From Bryobacterales bacterium (GTDB lineage Bacteria; Acidobacteriota; Terriglobia; Bryobacterales; Bryobacteraceae), in assembly GCA_019261985.1 (NCBI GenBank), contig JAFAQY010000047.1, positions 1 through 48,244 of the forward strand: a stretch of DNA of 48,244 bases, read 5' to 3'. A program made the translations under genes and the position numbers. The notes under the pieces were generated by a model. The model saw only the letters and a list, made by a program, of their open reading frames with translations, had not been told where the DNA came from and ran no database searches. How positions within the stretch are numbered: position 1 is the first letter of the stretch; each line of letters opens with the position of its first letter. Below, piece after piece: positions 8,594-17,495 of this stretch.

Positions 8594-9001
8594 GTTTGTT
8601 CCTCGGCACCGGACATTATACTTGCGCCAGTGGCGCCGGATGCCATCCGGGATGCCATCCGGCGCGCGGTTGCCAACCGCGCTGGTGGGGTGGGCGAAAA
8701 AGGTCGGGCGGCGGTCATGCATCGCACGTTGGCAACCGGGGTGGCAACCCGCCCCGCAGAGCGGCAGGGGCAACCAGAGCTGCATGCTTCGTTGCGGACG
8801 CCGCCCCACCGTTTGCGGGCGATGAAGCAAGAGATGCCACGTAGCGGCAGTTTTCCGCCGTCTTCTACAGTCGGTTCCACCGAGAGAAACGCACAGCGGC
8901 AGGAGTTGCTTATAGGTCGGCGATTCGTGGCAGAGCGTACTGCCGGTCCTCAGCGGTGTCGCTCCCATGGCGATCGGCGCCAGCCACGCCGAGTATGCCC
9001 G
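8594..9001. other. Gene-free interval with repeat copy b
   Basis: Holds the mosaic palindromic repeat (8627-8790) and the leader of the PQQ dehydrogenase gene. The remaining bases, 8791-9001, show no coding features I recognise on either strand. Confidence 0.6.
8627..8790. repeat. Mosaic palindromic intergenic repeat, copy b
   Basis: Begins with a 29-base unit at 8635-8663 (two GGATGCCATCC hairpins inside GCC/GGC arms) directly joined to GCGCGGTTG-C-CAACCGCGC at 8664-8682. This is the same layout and spacing as 1397-1444, with arm bases changed in pairs. It continues with GCGAAAAAGG and CCCCGCAGAGCGGC blocks shared with the copy at 11.5 kb. Confidence 0.85.
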
Positions 9002-11365
9002 CTAATCGGCGCGCAACGTCGGCAGCGGGTCCCGTGTCGCCGCACGCCAGGCTGGGTAGGCGCTGGCCGCTGCTCCCATCACGAGCAGGAAGCCGCCCGC
9101 ACCGAAATATGTCAGCGGGTCGCTGCTGCTAATTCCATACAGCAGGTTCGTGAGAAGACGCGAAAGCGGCAGGGCGGCCAGGACGCTCAGGGCAAGGCCG
9201 ATCGCCACAGGGATCATGGCTCCGCGCAGGATCACGCCCACTACGTGACTCGCACGGGCGCCCAGCGCCACGCGGATTCCGACCTCGCGCGCCCTCAGAG
9301 TGGATGTATAGGCAACTACGGCATAGACTCCGATCGCGGTCAGGAGAACGGCCAGCCCGCCCAGCACCGAAAAGATCCAGGCCGAGAACCGCGGACGCCA
9401 GATGGAGTTCGTGACTACCTCTTCCATGGTTTCCACCTTGACGACCGGCTGGTTTGCATCGACCGACCAAACTTGCTTTCTCAAGGTCTCCGCGAGCGCC
9501 TTCGGTTCTCCCTCCGTGCGCACTACGACCGTCGACATGAAAGTCGCGAAGATGAACTGCTGATAGGGAATGTACACCTCGCCCACGGGCGTCGCCTCGT
9601 AACTCGACTGGGCGGCGTTCCGGACGACGCCAACGACCGTCGCTTGCGCGGTGAGCTTTTGGCCTAACGGATTCCGATCCGGAAAGAGCTGGCGCGCCAG
9701 GTACTCGTTAATGATCGCGACGCCGGGAGCGCCGGACACGTCACCATCGGAAAACGTCCGGCCGGCGATCAACGGGATACCCATCGCGGCAAAGTACTGC
9801 GGGCTGATTGTACGCGCCAGCGTAGGCGGGGATCTGCCGCCGGGGCTGGAAAGGTGCATGTCGAGGGAAGTGTTCACACCCGAGAGCGGCAGATTATTCA
9901 CGATGGCCGCGGCCTTCACTCCGGGAACCGTTTTCACGCGCTCCAGGATCTCGCGATAGTAGGCCATCTGCCGCGGCCGGGTGTCGTACTTGCCGATCGT
10001 TCCGACCGGCACGCGTAGGGTGAGGACATGATCTGGACGAAATCCGTGGTTCTCCTGTTGCAACCGCACCAGGCTGCGAATCATTAGCCCCGACCCGACC
10101 AACAGAAGGAACGCGAAACCCGTTTCCAATGCGATTAGGGTGGAGAAGAGACGCGATGAACCTAGGAGTCCTGTCGCCGACTGACCGCTGCGCAACACCG
10201 TCTCGCTATCGGTACGGATTGCCAGCAGAATCGGCGCCAGGCCGCACAAAAGCGCAAGCAGCAGGCACAGAGCGCAGTTGAATGCCAGTACGCGTCCGTT
10301 CAGCGCGACCCGCTGTAAGTGGGGTATCACAATGGGCAGCCCGGCCAACTGCTTCGTCAGAACGGCCAGAACCGATCGTCCGACTGCGATGCCTGCCGCG
10401 CTCCCCATCGCGGCCAGGACAAGGCTCTCCGAGAGGAGTTGCCGTGCGATCTGCCAGAATCCCGCGCCCAACGAACTGCGAATCGCGATCTCCCTCTGGC
10501 GCTCCACGGCCCGGCTCAGCAGCAGGCTGCCGACGTCGGCACAGGCGACCAGCAGCACCAGACCGACCGCCGCCAGCACGAAAATCAGAGTCAGCCGGTA
10601 CTTCTCCTCGGGCATTTCGCTCCAGGGCGTCACCAGGAACTTGAGGCCGCCGGCATCTTTGGGCAGTTCCTGTCCCAATTCGTGCGCCACGACGTCCAGG
10701 GCGCTCTGGGCCTGCGCCGGCGAGACTCCCGGACGAAGGCGCGCCGTCACGTCGAGCCAGGGCGAAGTCGGAGCCAGGCGCAGCGGAGTCCACAGCTCGG
10801 CCTCGGGGTAGCGGAACTCGAAGTCCGGTGGCATCACTCCCACGATTGTGTAGCGCTCCTCGGAGATGGTCATTCCGCGGCCAATCACTCCCGGATCTGC
10901 ATGGTAGCGCCGCTGCCACAGCCGATCGCTGAGCACTACGAAATTGCGCGCCCCGCCTTCGTCATCGGATGTGATAAGGGCCCGGCCCGATCGCGCCCGG
11001 ACGCCGAGCAAAGGGAATAGCCCAACGGACCGCACTGCGACTACCTGTTCGGGCTCCCCATCGCCCGTCAGCGTGACGGTATCCCGAGTGTATGGGGCGA
11101 TTTTTTCAAAGAGATCACTTCGGCCGCTCCAGCGCTGGAAGTGGATGACGGGCACAGGAGACATCCCGCGGCTGGTGGTGGACTCTTGGATGCGCACTAT
11201 CCGGCCGGCGGAAGCGTACGGCGCAGGTTGAAGGAGGACGGCATCGACAATGCTGAACACCGCCGTATTGGCTCCGATCCCGACTGCCAGAATCAGAACC
11301 GTGGCCGCAGTGAAAAGCGGATTCTTGCGCAGCCACCGGAAAGCCCACAACAGATCTTCTCGCAT
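9002..11365 (-). CDS. ADOP-family FtsX-like permease (Acidobacterial duplicated orphan permease)
   Basis: A 787-residue membrane protein built from two MacB-periplasmic-core plus FtsX modules in tandem. The N-terminus MREDLLWAFRWLRKNPLFTAATVLILAVGIGANTAVF (in part) is diagnostic of this acidobacterial family, with a first transmembrane helix near 20-40, helices around 270-360 and 410-430, and a second FtsX block at the C-terminus (TRDPLPTLRAD end). No ATPase partner adjoins, which is the rule for ADOP genes. Function is not established; MacB relatives export peptides or lipids or drive envelope remodelling. The start ATG at 11365 sits on the edge of a palindrome that could bind a PadR-type repressor. 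The gene is full length, in contrast to two decayed relatives near 30 and 34 kb. Confidence 0.92.
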   Translation of the reverse strand: MREDLLWAFRWLRKNPLFTAATVLILAVGIGANTAVFSIVDAVLLQPAPYASAGRIVRIQESTTSRGMSPVPVIHFQRWSGRSDLFEKIAPYTRDTVTLTGDGEPEQVVAVRSVGLFPLLGVRARSGRALITSDDEGGARNFVVLSDRLWQRRYHADPGVIGRGMTISEERYTIVGVMPPDFEFRYPEAELWTPLRLAPTSPWLDVTARLRPGVSPAQAQSALDVVAHELGQELPKDAGGLKFLVTPWSEMPEEKYRLTLIFVLAAVGLVLLVACADVGSLLLSRAVERQREIAIRSSLGAGFWQIARQLLSESLVLAAMGSAAGIAVGRSVLAVLTKQLAGLPIVIPHLQRVALNGRVLAFNCALCLLLALLCGLAPILLAIRTDSETVLRSGQSATGLLGSSRLFSTLIALETGFAFLLLVGSGLMIRSLVRLQQENHGFRPDHVLTLRVPVGTIGKYDTRPRQMAYYREILERVKTVPGVKAAAIVNNLPLSGVNTSLDMHLSSPGGRSPPTLARTISPQYFAAMGIPLIAGRTFSDGDVSGAPGVAIINEYLARQLFPDRNPLGQKLTAQATVVGVVRNAAQSSYEATPVGEVYIPYQQFIFATFMSTVVVRTEGEPKALAETLRKQVWSVDANQPVVKVETMEEVVTNSIWRPRFSAWIFSVLGGLAVLLTAIGVYAVVAYTSTLRAREVGIRVALGARASHVVGVILRGAMIPVAIGLALSVLAALPLSRLLTNLLYGISSSDPLTYFGAGGFLLVMGAAASAYPAWRAATRDPLPTLRAD

Positions 11366-11380
11366 ACTAATGAATTAGTA
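11365..11380. promoter_or_regulatory. Palindrome TACTAATGAATTAGTA at ADOP start, candidate PadR operator
   Basis: Seven-base perfect arms (TACTAAT/ATTAGTA) around GA. It overlaps the last base of the start codon and occupies the place of the ribosome binding site. ADOP genes in Acidobacteria are often next to PadR-family regulators, and TACTAN-type palindromes would suit a winged-helix dimer. No padR gene lies in this window, so the regulator would act in trans. The binding assignment is inference. Confidence 0.45.
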
Positions 11381-11544
11381 TATGCTCGCCGGCCGCGATT
11401 GGCGATCACCGCTGTCAAACGACCCTCTTGGGATTCCGCACGAAATAACAGGCGCGTGAGCGATCATCGAACGCTCTATTTCAACGTTCCTTGCGGCGGA
11501 GTCGAAAGGAGCTTTTTTCAATCTAGTAGTCCGAGGAAGGTTCC

Positions 11545-11713
11545 CCAGCGCGGTTGCCAAACCGCGCTGGGCAGGTCGCCGAAAAAGGACGGCAGGCGGC
11601 AATCCTTGGCAAGCTGCCCCGCAGAGCGGCCGCCCAAACCAGTAGGCGCGGTCGCTTTCTTCGCGCGAGCAGGCCGATTGGCAATCGGCCGCAGGTTTGG
11701 CAACCTGCCCTAC
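11545..11713. repeat. Mosaic palindromic intergenic repeat, copy c
   Basis: Opens with arms CCAGCGCGGTT/AACCGCGCTGG at 11545-11570, then a GAAAAAGG ... CCCCGCAGAGCGGC segment shared with copy b. It closes with GGCCGATTG-G-CAATCGGCC (11672-11690) joined directly to the GCAGGTT hairpin (11691-11708) and a CCCTAC tail, matching the layout of 1472-1513 in copy a. It fills most of the interval between the divergent ADOP and YjbQ genes (11366-11731), where I see no gene. Confidence 0.85.
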
Positions 11714-11731
11714 AAGGGCGAAAATACGGAC

Positions 11732-12148
11732 GTGACTCAGCAGACTCGGCAGATCGAAATTCGTACACGCGGGAAAGGTCTTTATCCGTTTACTCGCGAA
11801 GTGGCCTCGTGGTTGTCTTCTAGCCAGGCCGCGACCGGTTTGCTTACCATCTTCATCCAGCACACCTCGGCCTCCCTCGTGATTCAGGAGAATTACGATC
11901 CCGACGTGGTTCTCGATCTAGCGGACTTCTTCGAGCGGCTTGCGCCGGAGGACGATTCGCGATACCGGCATACCATCGAAGGATCGGACGACATGCCCTC
12001 GCATATCCGCGCGTCGCTTACGCAAACGCATTTGTCGATCCCGGTGATCGGAGGACGCATGGCTCTGGGAACGTGGCAGGGGCTTTATGTTTTCGAGCAC
12101 CGCACGGCTCCGCAGCGCCGCAACGTGGTGCTGCATTTGATCGGCTGA
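11732..12148 (+). CDS. YjbQ/UPF0047 family protein
   Basis: A 138-residue cytoplasmic protein of the compact trimeric UPF0047 family; E. coli YjbQ has weak thiamine-phosphate synthase activity but the physiological role is unsettled. Family marks are TGLLTIFIQHTSASLVIQEN (in part), DMPSHIRASLT, and the C-terminal signature GGRMALGTWQGLYVFEHR, with conserved His residues thought to bind a metal. I chose GTG at 11732 because the family starts a few residues before this IEIRTRGKG stretch and the upstream frame reads only through the repeat. It stands alone, convergent with the molybdenum hydroxylase genes with a 6-base gap. Confidence 0.9.
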   Translation: MTQQTRQIEIRTRGKGLYPFTREVASWLSSSQAATGLLTIFIQHTSASLVIQENYDPDVVLDLADFFERLAPEDDSRYRHTIEGSDDMPSHIRASLTQTHLSIPVIGGRMALGTWQGLYVFEHRTAPQRRNVVLHLIG

Positions 12149-12154
12149 CGTCGA

Positions 12155-14434
12155 TTATGCGCGGCCCAGCGCGGCGAGCACGCGTGCCGGCGTAAAGGGA
12201 AACTGCCGCATCCGCACGCCGGTCGCATCGAAGAACGCGTTTGCAATCGCGGCGGCGCAAGCGGCCATCACTTCCTCGCCGGCGCCTGTAGATCTTTGAT
12301 CGAGATGCTGGACCACGACGGCCGTCACTTCCGGGCACTCCTCGAAGCGCAAGATCGGATAAGTGGACCAATCCAGGCTGGTGACGTTCGTCGTGTTGAT
12401 CGTGACTTCCTCTTTAAACATCCGGCTGGCGGTCTGGACCAACTGACCGCCGATCTGCGCTTCCACATTTCCCGGATTCACCGCTTGGCCGCAGTCCATC
12501 GCGCCATAAAGATGTTTCGCGACGACCCGCCCGGTTTCCTTGTTGACTTCGATCTCGGCCACCGCCGCGCCATACGAAGTAAGATGCGTGCCGACGCCGA
12601 TCCCGCGCCCGGTTACCACCTTTGCGCCCGAGAGATTCGCGGCCGCCTTTCGCGGCTTCCAGTTCGCCGCCTTCGCAGCGGCGTCCAACACACCGAGCCA
12701 GCGTTCGTCTTTTATATTCCGTTGCCGGAATTCGTGGGAATCCATGCCCAACAGAAATGCGAGTTGATCGATGGCCTGTTCCGACGCGAAGGAAAACGAA
12801 AGATCCAGGGGCGAGCGCAGCCACCCGCCTTTCAAATACGACGTCACGGGCAACTTATGATTTACCAGCTTCAGGTTCGCGATTTCATACATGCCGCCAC
12901 AATTCAGCGCGCTCACGCCCTGCACTGCGCCGCCGGGCCACTCGGCGGTCGCCCTGCCGAGCGCCAGTTGCTCGGACGTTTCCACGTTGCTCCACCCGTG
13001 CTGCCATCCGCGGTATTCATACGCGACGAGCTTGCCATTGGCATCCGCGGCCGCGCGGACCTCGCCCACGTGCGCCGGGCCGTAGTTGTCCCAGCCGTGC
13101 TCGTCCCAACGCATGAATTGCAAACGAACCGGCTTGCCTGCGAGCTGCGAAAGCAGCGCGGCCGCTTGCGCCACGTCGTCATAACAACTGTGGCCGTACG
13201 TCCCAGAGCCTTCGTAATACTGCACGCGAATTTTTTCCAGGGGCAAGCCGAGCACCCGCGAAAGAGTATTTCGCGTGCCGTAGACGTCCTGCGTGGAGCA
13301 CATCACGAGCGCGGTATCCGCTTTTACGTCGGCGATGGCGCAATTCGGAGAGAACGGCGCATGCGCTTGATATGGCCCCAGGCAACTCTGGGTGGCGACA
13401 TGCGTAGCTTTGCTGAATGCCGCGTCCACATCGCCGCGCTCACGGACGATGTTATCGTCCGATTTCGCGGATCGCATGTGTTCGTGCAGCTTCTCGCTGC
13501 CGGGCAGTGCAGGAGGCGTCTCCCACGTGACTTTTAACTGCTGCGCCCCGCGGACTGCATCCCATTCGTTCTCCGCGATTACGCCGATAAAATCCGCCTT
13601 GCGCAACACTCGCGCGCCCGGAATGCCGCGAATCGAGCTTTCATCCACGGCCAATACCTTCGCCCCGGCGCCATACATGCGCTGACCTCTGGGACGGACA
13701 ACGCGGCCATGCAGCATTCCGGCCACGCGCACGTGCTGCATGTACACGTACTTGCCGCTAACCTTTTCCGGCATTTCCCGCCGCGGGACGGGCGTGCCGA
13801 CCACTTTATATTCCGTTGGCGTCTTCACCGGCGCATTTCCGGTGAACGCCAACTTGAACAGCTTTCCGCCGATCAGTTGGCCGTAGCTGACGGATTTGCC
13901 GTTACTCGTAACGATGCCCTTTGAAACGGTCAGCCTTTCTACAGGCGCATCCAATCGTTTGGACGCAAGCTGCAACAGCGCCGCTCTTGCCTCGGCGACC
14001 GCCGTACGAACTTGCGGGCCGCCTCGTGCAATCGACGCGCTCGAGTAGGTTCCGCCCTGGTTCGGCGTGACGTTCGTATCCAGGCGTACGGACTTTATCT
14101 GGCCCATCTCCATGTCAAGCTCGTCGGCCGCGATCTGCAGCAGTCCGGTTGAGGAGCCTTGGCCCAGTTCCGCAAAGCCGATATAAACCGTCGCGGTGTT
14201 GTCGGGGTGAATCGCGAGCCAGGTATCCACCTGCTTTGCATCCGGCGGTCCCGGCTTTTCGACGCGCTCTTGCCCGAGCGCTATATCGCGCAAACGGAAG
14301 CCAACGATCAGAGCGCCGCCCGCTCGAAGAAGATCCCGGCGAAGAAGCCCGCGCAAGGCCGGCGCAGCGCTTCCGCCATTGGAGAGATGCGCCAGGCTCT
14401 GTTCCGCCGGCGAATTGCTGAAAATCCTGTTCAT
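12155..14434 (-). CDS. Molybdopterin-binding subunit of a Tat-exported hydroxylase, IorB type
   Basis: Large catalytic subunit (759 residues) of a two-subunit xanthine dehydrogenase-family hydroxylase related to isoquinoline 1-oxidoreductase, hydroxylating an N-heterocycle or aldehyde with water as oxygen donor. The N-terminal LRRDLLRAGGALIVGF (about 31-46) is a Tat signal, which points to export of the folded cofactor-loaded enzyme. Family segments include GFAELGQGSSTG, NQGGTYSSAS, and the active-site region STGAGEEVMAACAAA close to the C-terminus, with the catalytic Glu of GAGE near residue 720. The iron-sulphur subunit gene lies directly upstream and overlaps by four bases (ATGA). No cytochrome c subunit gene follows, so the electron acceptor is unknown. 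Physiological substrate cannot be assigned. Confidence 0.93.
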   Translation of the reverse strand: MNRIFSNSPAEQSLAHLSNGGSAAPALRGLLRRDLLRAGGALIVGFRLRDIALGQERVEKPGPPDAKQVDTWLAIHPDNTATVYIGFAELGQGSSTGLLQIAADELDMEMGQIKSVRLDTNVTPNQGGTYSSASIARGGPQVRTAVAEARAALLQLASKRLDAPVERLTVSKGIVTSNGKSVSYGQLIGGKLFKLAFTGNAPVKTPTEYKVVGTPVPRREMPEKVSGKYVYMQHVRVAGMLHGRVVRPRGQRMYGAGAKVLAVDESSIRGIPGARVLRKADFIGVIAENEWDAVRGAQQLKVTWETPPALPGSEKLHEHMRSAKSDDNIVRERGDVDAAFSKATHVATQSCLGPYQAHAPFSPNCAIADVKADTALVMCSTQDVYGTRNTLSRVLGLPLEKIRVQYYEGSGTYGHSCYDDVAQAAALLSQLAGKPVRLQFMRWDEHGWDNYGPAHVGEVRAAADANGKLVAYEYRGWQHGWSNVETSEQLALGRATAEWPGGAVQGVSALNCGGMYEIANLKLVNHKLPVTSYLKGGWLRSPLDLSFSFASEQAIDQLAFLLGMDSHEFRQRNIKDERWLGVLDAAAKAANWKPRKAAANLSGAKVVTGRGIGVGTHLTSYGAAVAEIEVNKETGRVVAKHLYGAMDCGQAVNPGNVEAQIGGQLVQTASRMFKEEVTINTTNVTSLDWSTYPILRFEECPEVTAVVVQHLDQRSTGAGEEVMAACAAAIANAFFDATGVRMRQFPFTPARVLAALGRA

Positions 14435-14940
14435 GCCGCGCCTCCCGCCATCACTCGGGATGCGCGCTGAATCGCGCGAATGATTCGCGGGTATGTCCCG
14501 CACCGGCATAGATGCCCGTTCATGTGCGAGCGTATACGCGCCTCGTCCGGCTGAGGCGTCTTCGAAAGCAGCTCGGACGCCTTAATAATCATGCCGTTAT
14601 AACAGTAGCCGCATTGCATCGCCTGCTCATCGAGAATGGCTTGCTGCACGGGATGCAAGTCCGGCGTTTTCGAGAGCTTCTTTTGAGCTGCGTACCATGC
14701 CGGCAGGCCTTCGAGAGTCGTTACGGCTTTCCCTTCCACGGCGGATACCGGCGTAACGCAGGAGCGCCTCTCGACACCATCCACCAGCACCGAGCACGAT
14801 CCGCACTGCGCCAGTCCGCACCCGAAGCGGGGGCCCTGCAGCATCAGCTCATTCGCAAGCACATATAGGAGCGGCGTGTCGGGAGCGGACGCTACTGTCC
14901 ACACCCGCTCATTCACTCGAATCTTAAGTTCGCGAGCCAT
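14431..14940 (-). CDS. 2Fe-2S subunit of the IorAB-type hydroxylase
   Basis: A 169-residue small subunit passing electrons from the molybdenum site. It has the plant-type [2Fe-2S] cluster ligands Cys41, Cys46, Cys49 and Cys61 (FGCGLAQCGSC ... SC) and the second cluster ligands Cys110, Cys113, Cys145 and Cys147 (QCGYC and HLCRCG). It has no signal peptide; in this family the subunit is carried out with the Tat-tagged large subunit. ATG at 14940 gives the standard N-terminus; there is no clear Shine-Dalgarno and the sulfhydrylase gene ends only 13 bases upstream, so it is probably read as part of the same transcript. Confidence 0.94.
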   Translation of the reverse strand: MARELKIRVNERVWTVASAPDTPLLYVLANELMLQGPRFGCGLAQCGSCSVLVDGVERRSCVTPVSAVEGKAVTTLEGLPAWYAAQKKLSKTPDLHPVQQAILDEQAMQCGYCYNGMIIKASELLSKTPQPDEARIRSHMNGHLCRCGTYPRIIRAIQRASRVMAGGAA

Positions 14941-14953
14941 GGTGTAAAGGGTA

Positions 14954-16273
<1,320 letters not shown>

Positions 16274-16298
16274 TCACCAGATTACCCCAACCAGCGCG

Positions 16299-16925
16299 CT
16301 AGTATTTTCGAAGGACGGCCAGGACTTTTCCTTGAATCGTAATGGCCGAACGCGGCACGAAAATGGGTTGCATCGCCGCGTTAGCGGGCTGCAAACGCAC
16401 TTGATCGCCGGGCTCGGAGTAAAAACGCTTCAGCGTCGTCTCCGCGCCATCCACCAGGGCCACGACGATCTCGCCATCGTGAGCCTCGGCCGCGCGCTGC
16501 ACCAGCACATAATCGCCGTTGCAAATGTGATCCTCAATCATCGACTCGCCGCGCACCTGAAGCGCATACGTTTCGGGATTCGCGGCGAAATCGGCAAAAC
16601 TCAGCGTATCCTGGCGCTCGAATTGTTCGACCGGCGCGCCGGCCGCGATGCGCCCGAGCAGCGGAATCTCAAAGGCCGGGCCGGGGCCGCCCCGGGACCG
16701 CTGCTCCTGATAATACTTGTCGGTGATTTCGAGCGACCGGCTTTGATTGAACCCCCGGCGCAAATATTGCTTCGACGTCAGCGCGGTAATGTGCTTATGG
16801 ATTGTGGCGAGCGACGCGAGTTTCAATCCGTCGGCGAGTTCCTCATAGCTGGGGCTGTAGCCGTGCTGCTTGAGGAAGCCGTCCAGAAAGTCCATGAACT
16901 CCTTTTGCCGTCTGGTGAGAGCCAT
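16299..16925 (-). CDS. lexA: LexA repressor
   Basis: A 208-residue SOS repressor: an N-terminal winged helix (about 1-65, MALTRRQKEFMDFLDGFLKQ with the recognition segment SLATIHKHITAL), then the S24 autopeptidase domain. The cleavage site is Ala95-Gly96 in GRIAAGAP. The catalytic dyad is Ser128 (RGESMI) and Lys166 (TTLKRF). Length and spacing match functional LexA. I could not identify an SOS box in the upstream 100 bases; acidobacterial boxes are not known to me. It is followed by metY after 34 bases on the same strand. Confidence 0.96.
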   Translation of the reverse strand: MALTRRQKEFMDFLDGFLKQHGYSPSYEELADGLKLASLATIHKHITALTSKQYLRRGFNQSRSLEITDKYYQEQRSRGGPGPAFEIPLLGRIAAGAPVEQFERQDTLSFADFAANPETYALQVRGESMIEDHICNGDYVLVQRAAEAHDGEIVVALVDGAETTLKRFYSEPGDQVRLQPANAAMQPIFVPRSAITIQGKVLAVLRKY

Positions 16926-17027
16926 GCCCTATTGTTGGGCGAAGAAAAGGAAAAGTCAATAGGAAAGTTGAGTTGGCGCATCATATTGAAAGGAATGGAC
17001 ACGAATTTGCGCGTCAAAGTGGGGTAA

Positions 17028-17330
17028 TTACGCTCCGGACGCGAAACATAGCTGGCGATAAGTCTCGCTGGCAAATCGAGCCTGCTCGCGAGGATCGTCG
17101 CTTGCCATTGTTCGCCAGTAATCGTAGAGCCGGTCCAAAGGTTCGGGGCAACCCTGTTCGTAGAGGCGTCGCGCCGCTTCCACCTGTTGCAGCCATCGTC
17201 CGAGCCGCTGGCGCTGCGCGGGCCAGTCCGGCCGCGCAGCGCTGTTCGCCGACGGCTCCCGAATCAAATCCTCCATGATCTCCAGGAACGCGCTACTCCA
17301 CAACCAAACATCGCCGTTGTTATGACGCAT
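17028..17330 (-). CDS. Small hypothetical protein
   Basis: A 100-residue soluble protein that I do not recognise. It is rich in Arg, Glu and Trp with helix-forming stretches (RQRLGRWLQQVEAARRLYEQ), no signal peptide and no Cys-based motif. A shorter start at the ATG at 17276 (MEDLIREP...) has a better-placed GGAG sequence and is equally possible. It precedes lexA on the same strand by about 100 bases, so a damage-related role could be asked about, but nothing in the sequence shows it. Confidence 0.5.
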   Translation of the reverse strand: MRHNNGDVWLWSSAFLEIMEDLIREPSANSAARPDWPAQRQRLGRWLQQVEAARRLYEQGCPEPLDRLYDYWRTMASDDPREQARFASETYRQLCFASGA

Positions 17331-17495
17331 GCATAATAAGGGTTCGCTAGGACGGGCGCGGATTGCGCGAAGTTGTTCGGGTTGGACTCGCGAAGAATAC
17401 GGGGAGTTTCTTCCCGGATGCGACCTTCTGTTGATTTAGGTGCGTAAGCCAGCATTGCCACAAATCACCGCTGCCGCTCCGCCTCCTCGGCGCGC

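Noticed and set aside
11141-11731. N-terminal extension of the YjbQ gene
   Set aside because: Crosses the divergent ADOP start and repeat copy c; the family is about 135-140 residues long.
12296-13537. Long open frame on the plus strand opposite the molybdopterin subunit gene
   Set aside because: It is a GC-bias shadow; the minus-strand product has complete family motifs and this frame has none.
16926-17030. SOS box upstream of lexA
   Set aside because: No convincing inverted repeat of the known LexA types was found; a motif could exist but I cannot support one.
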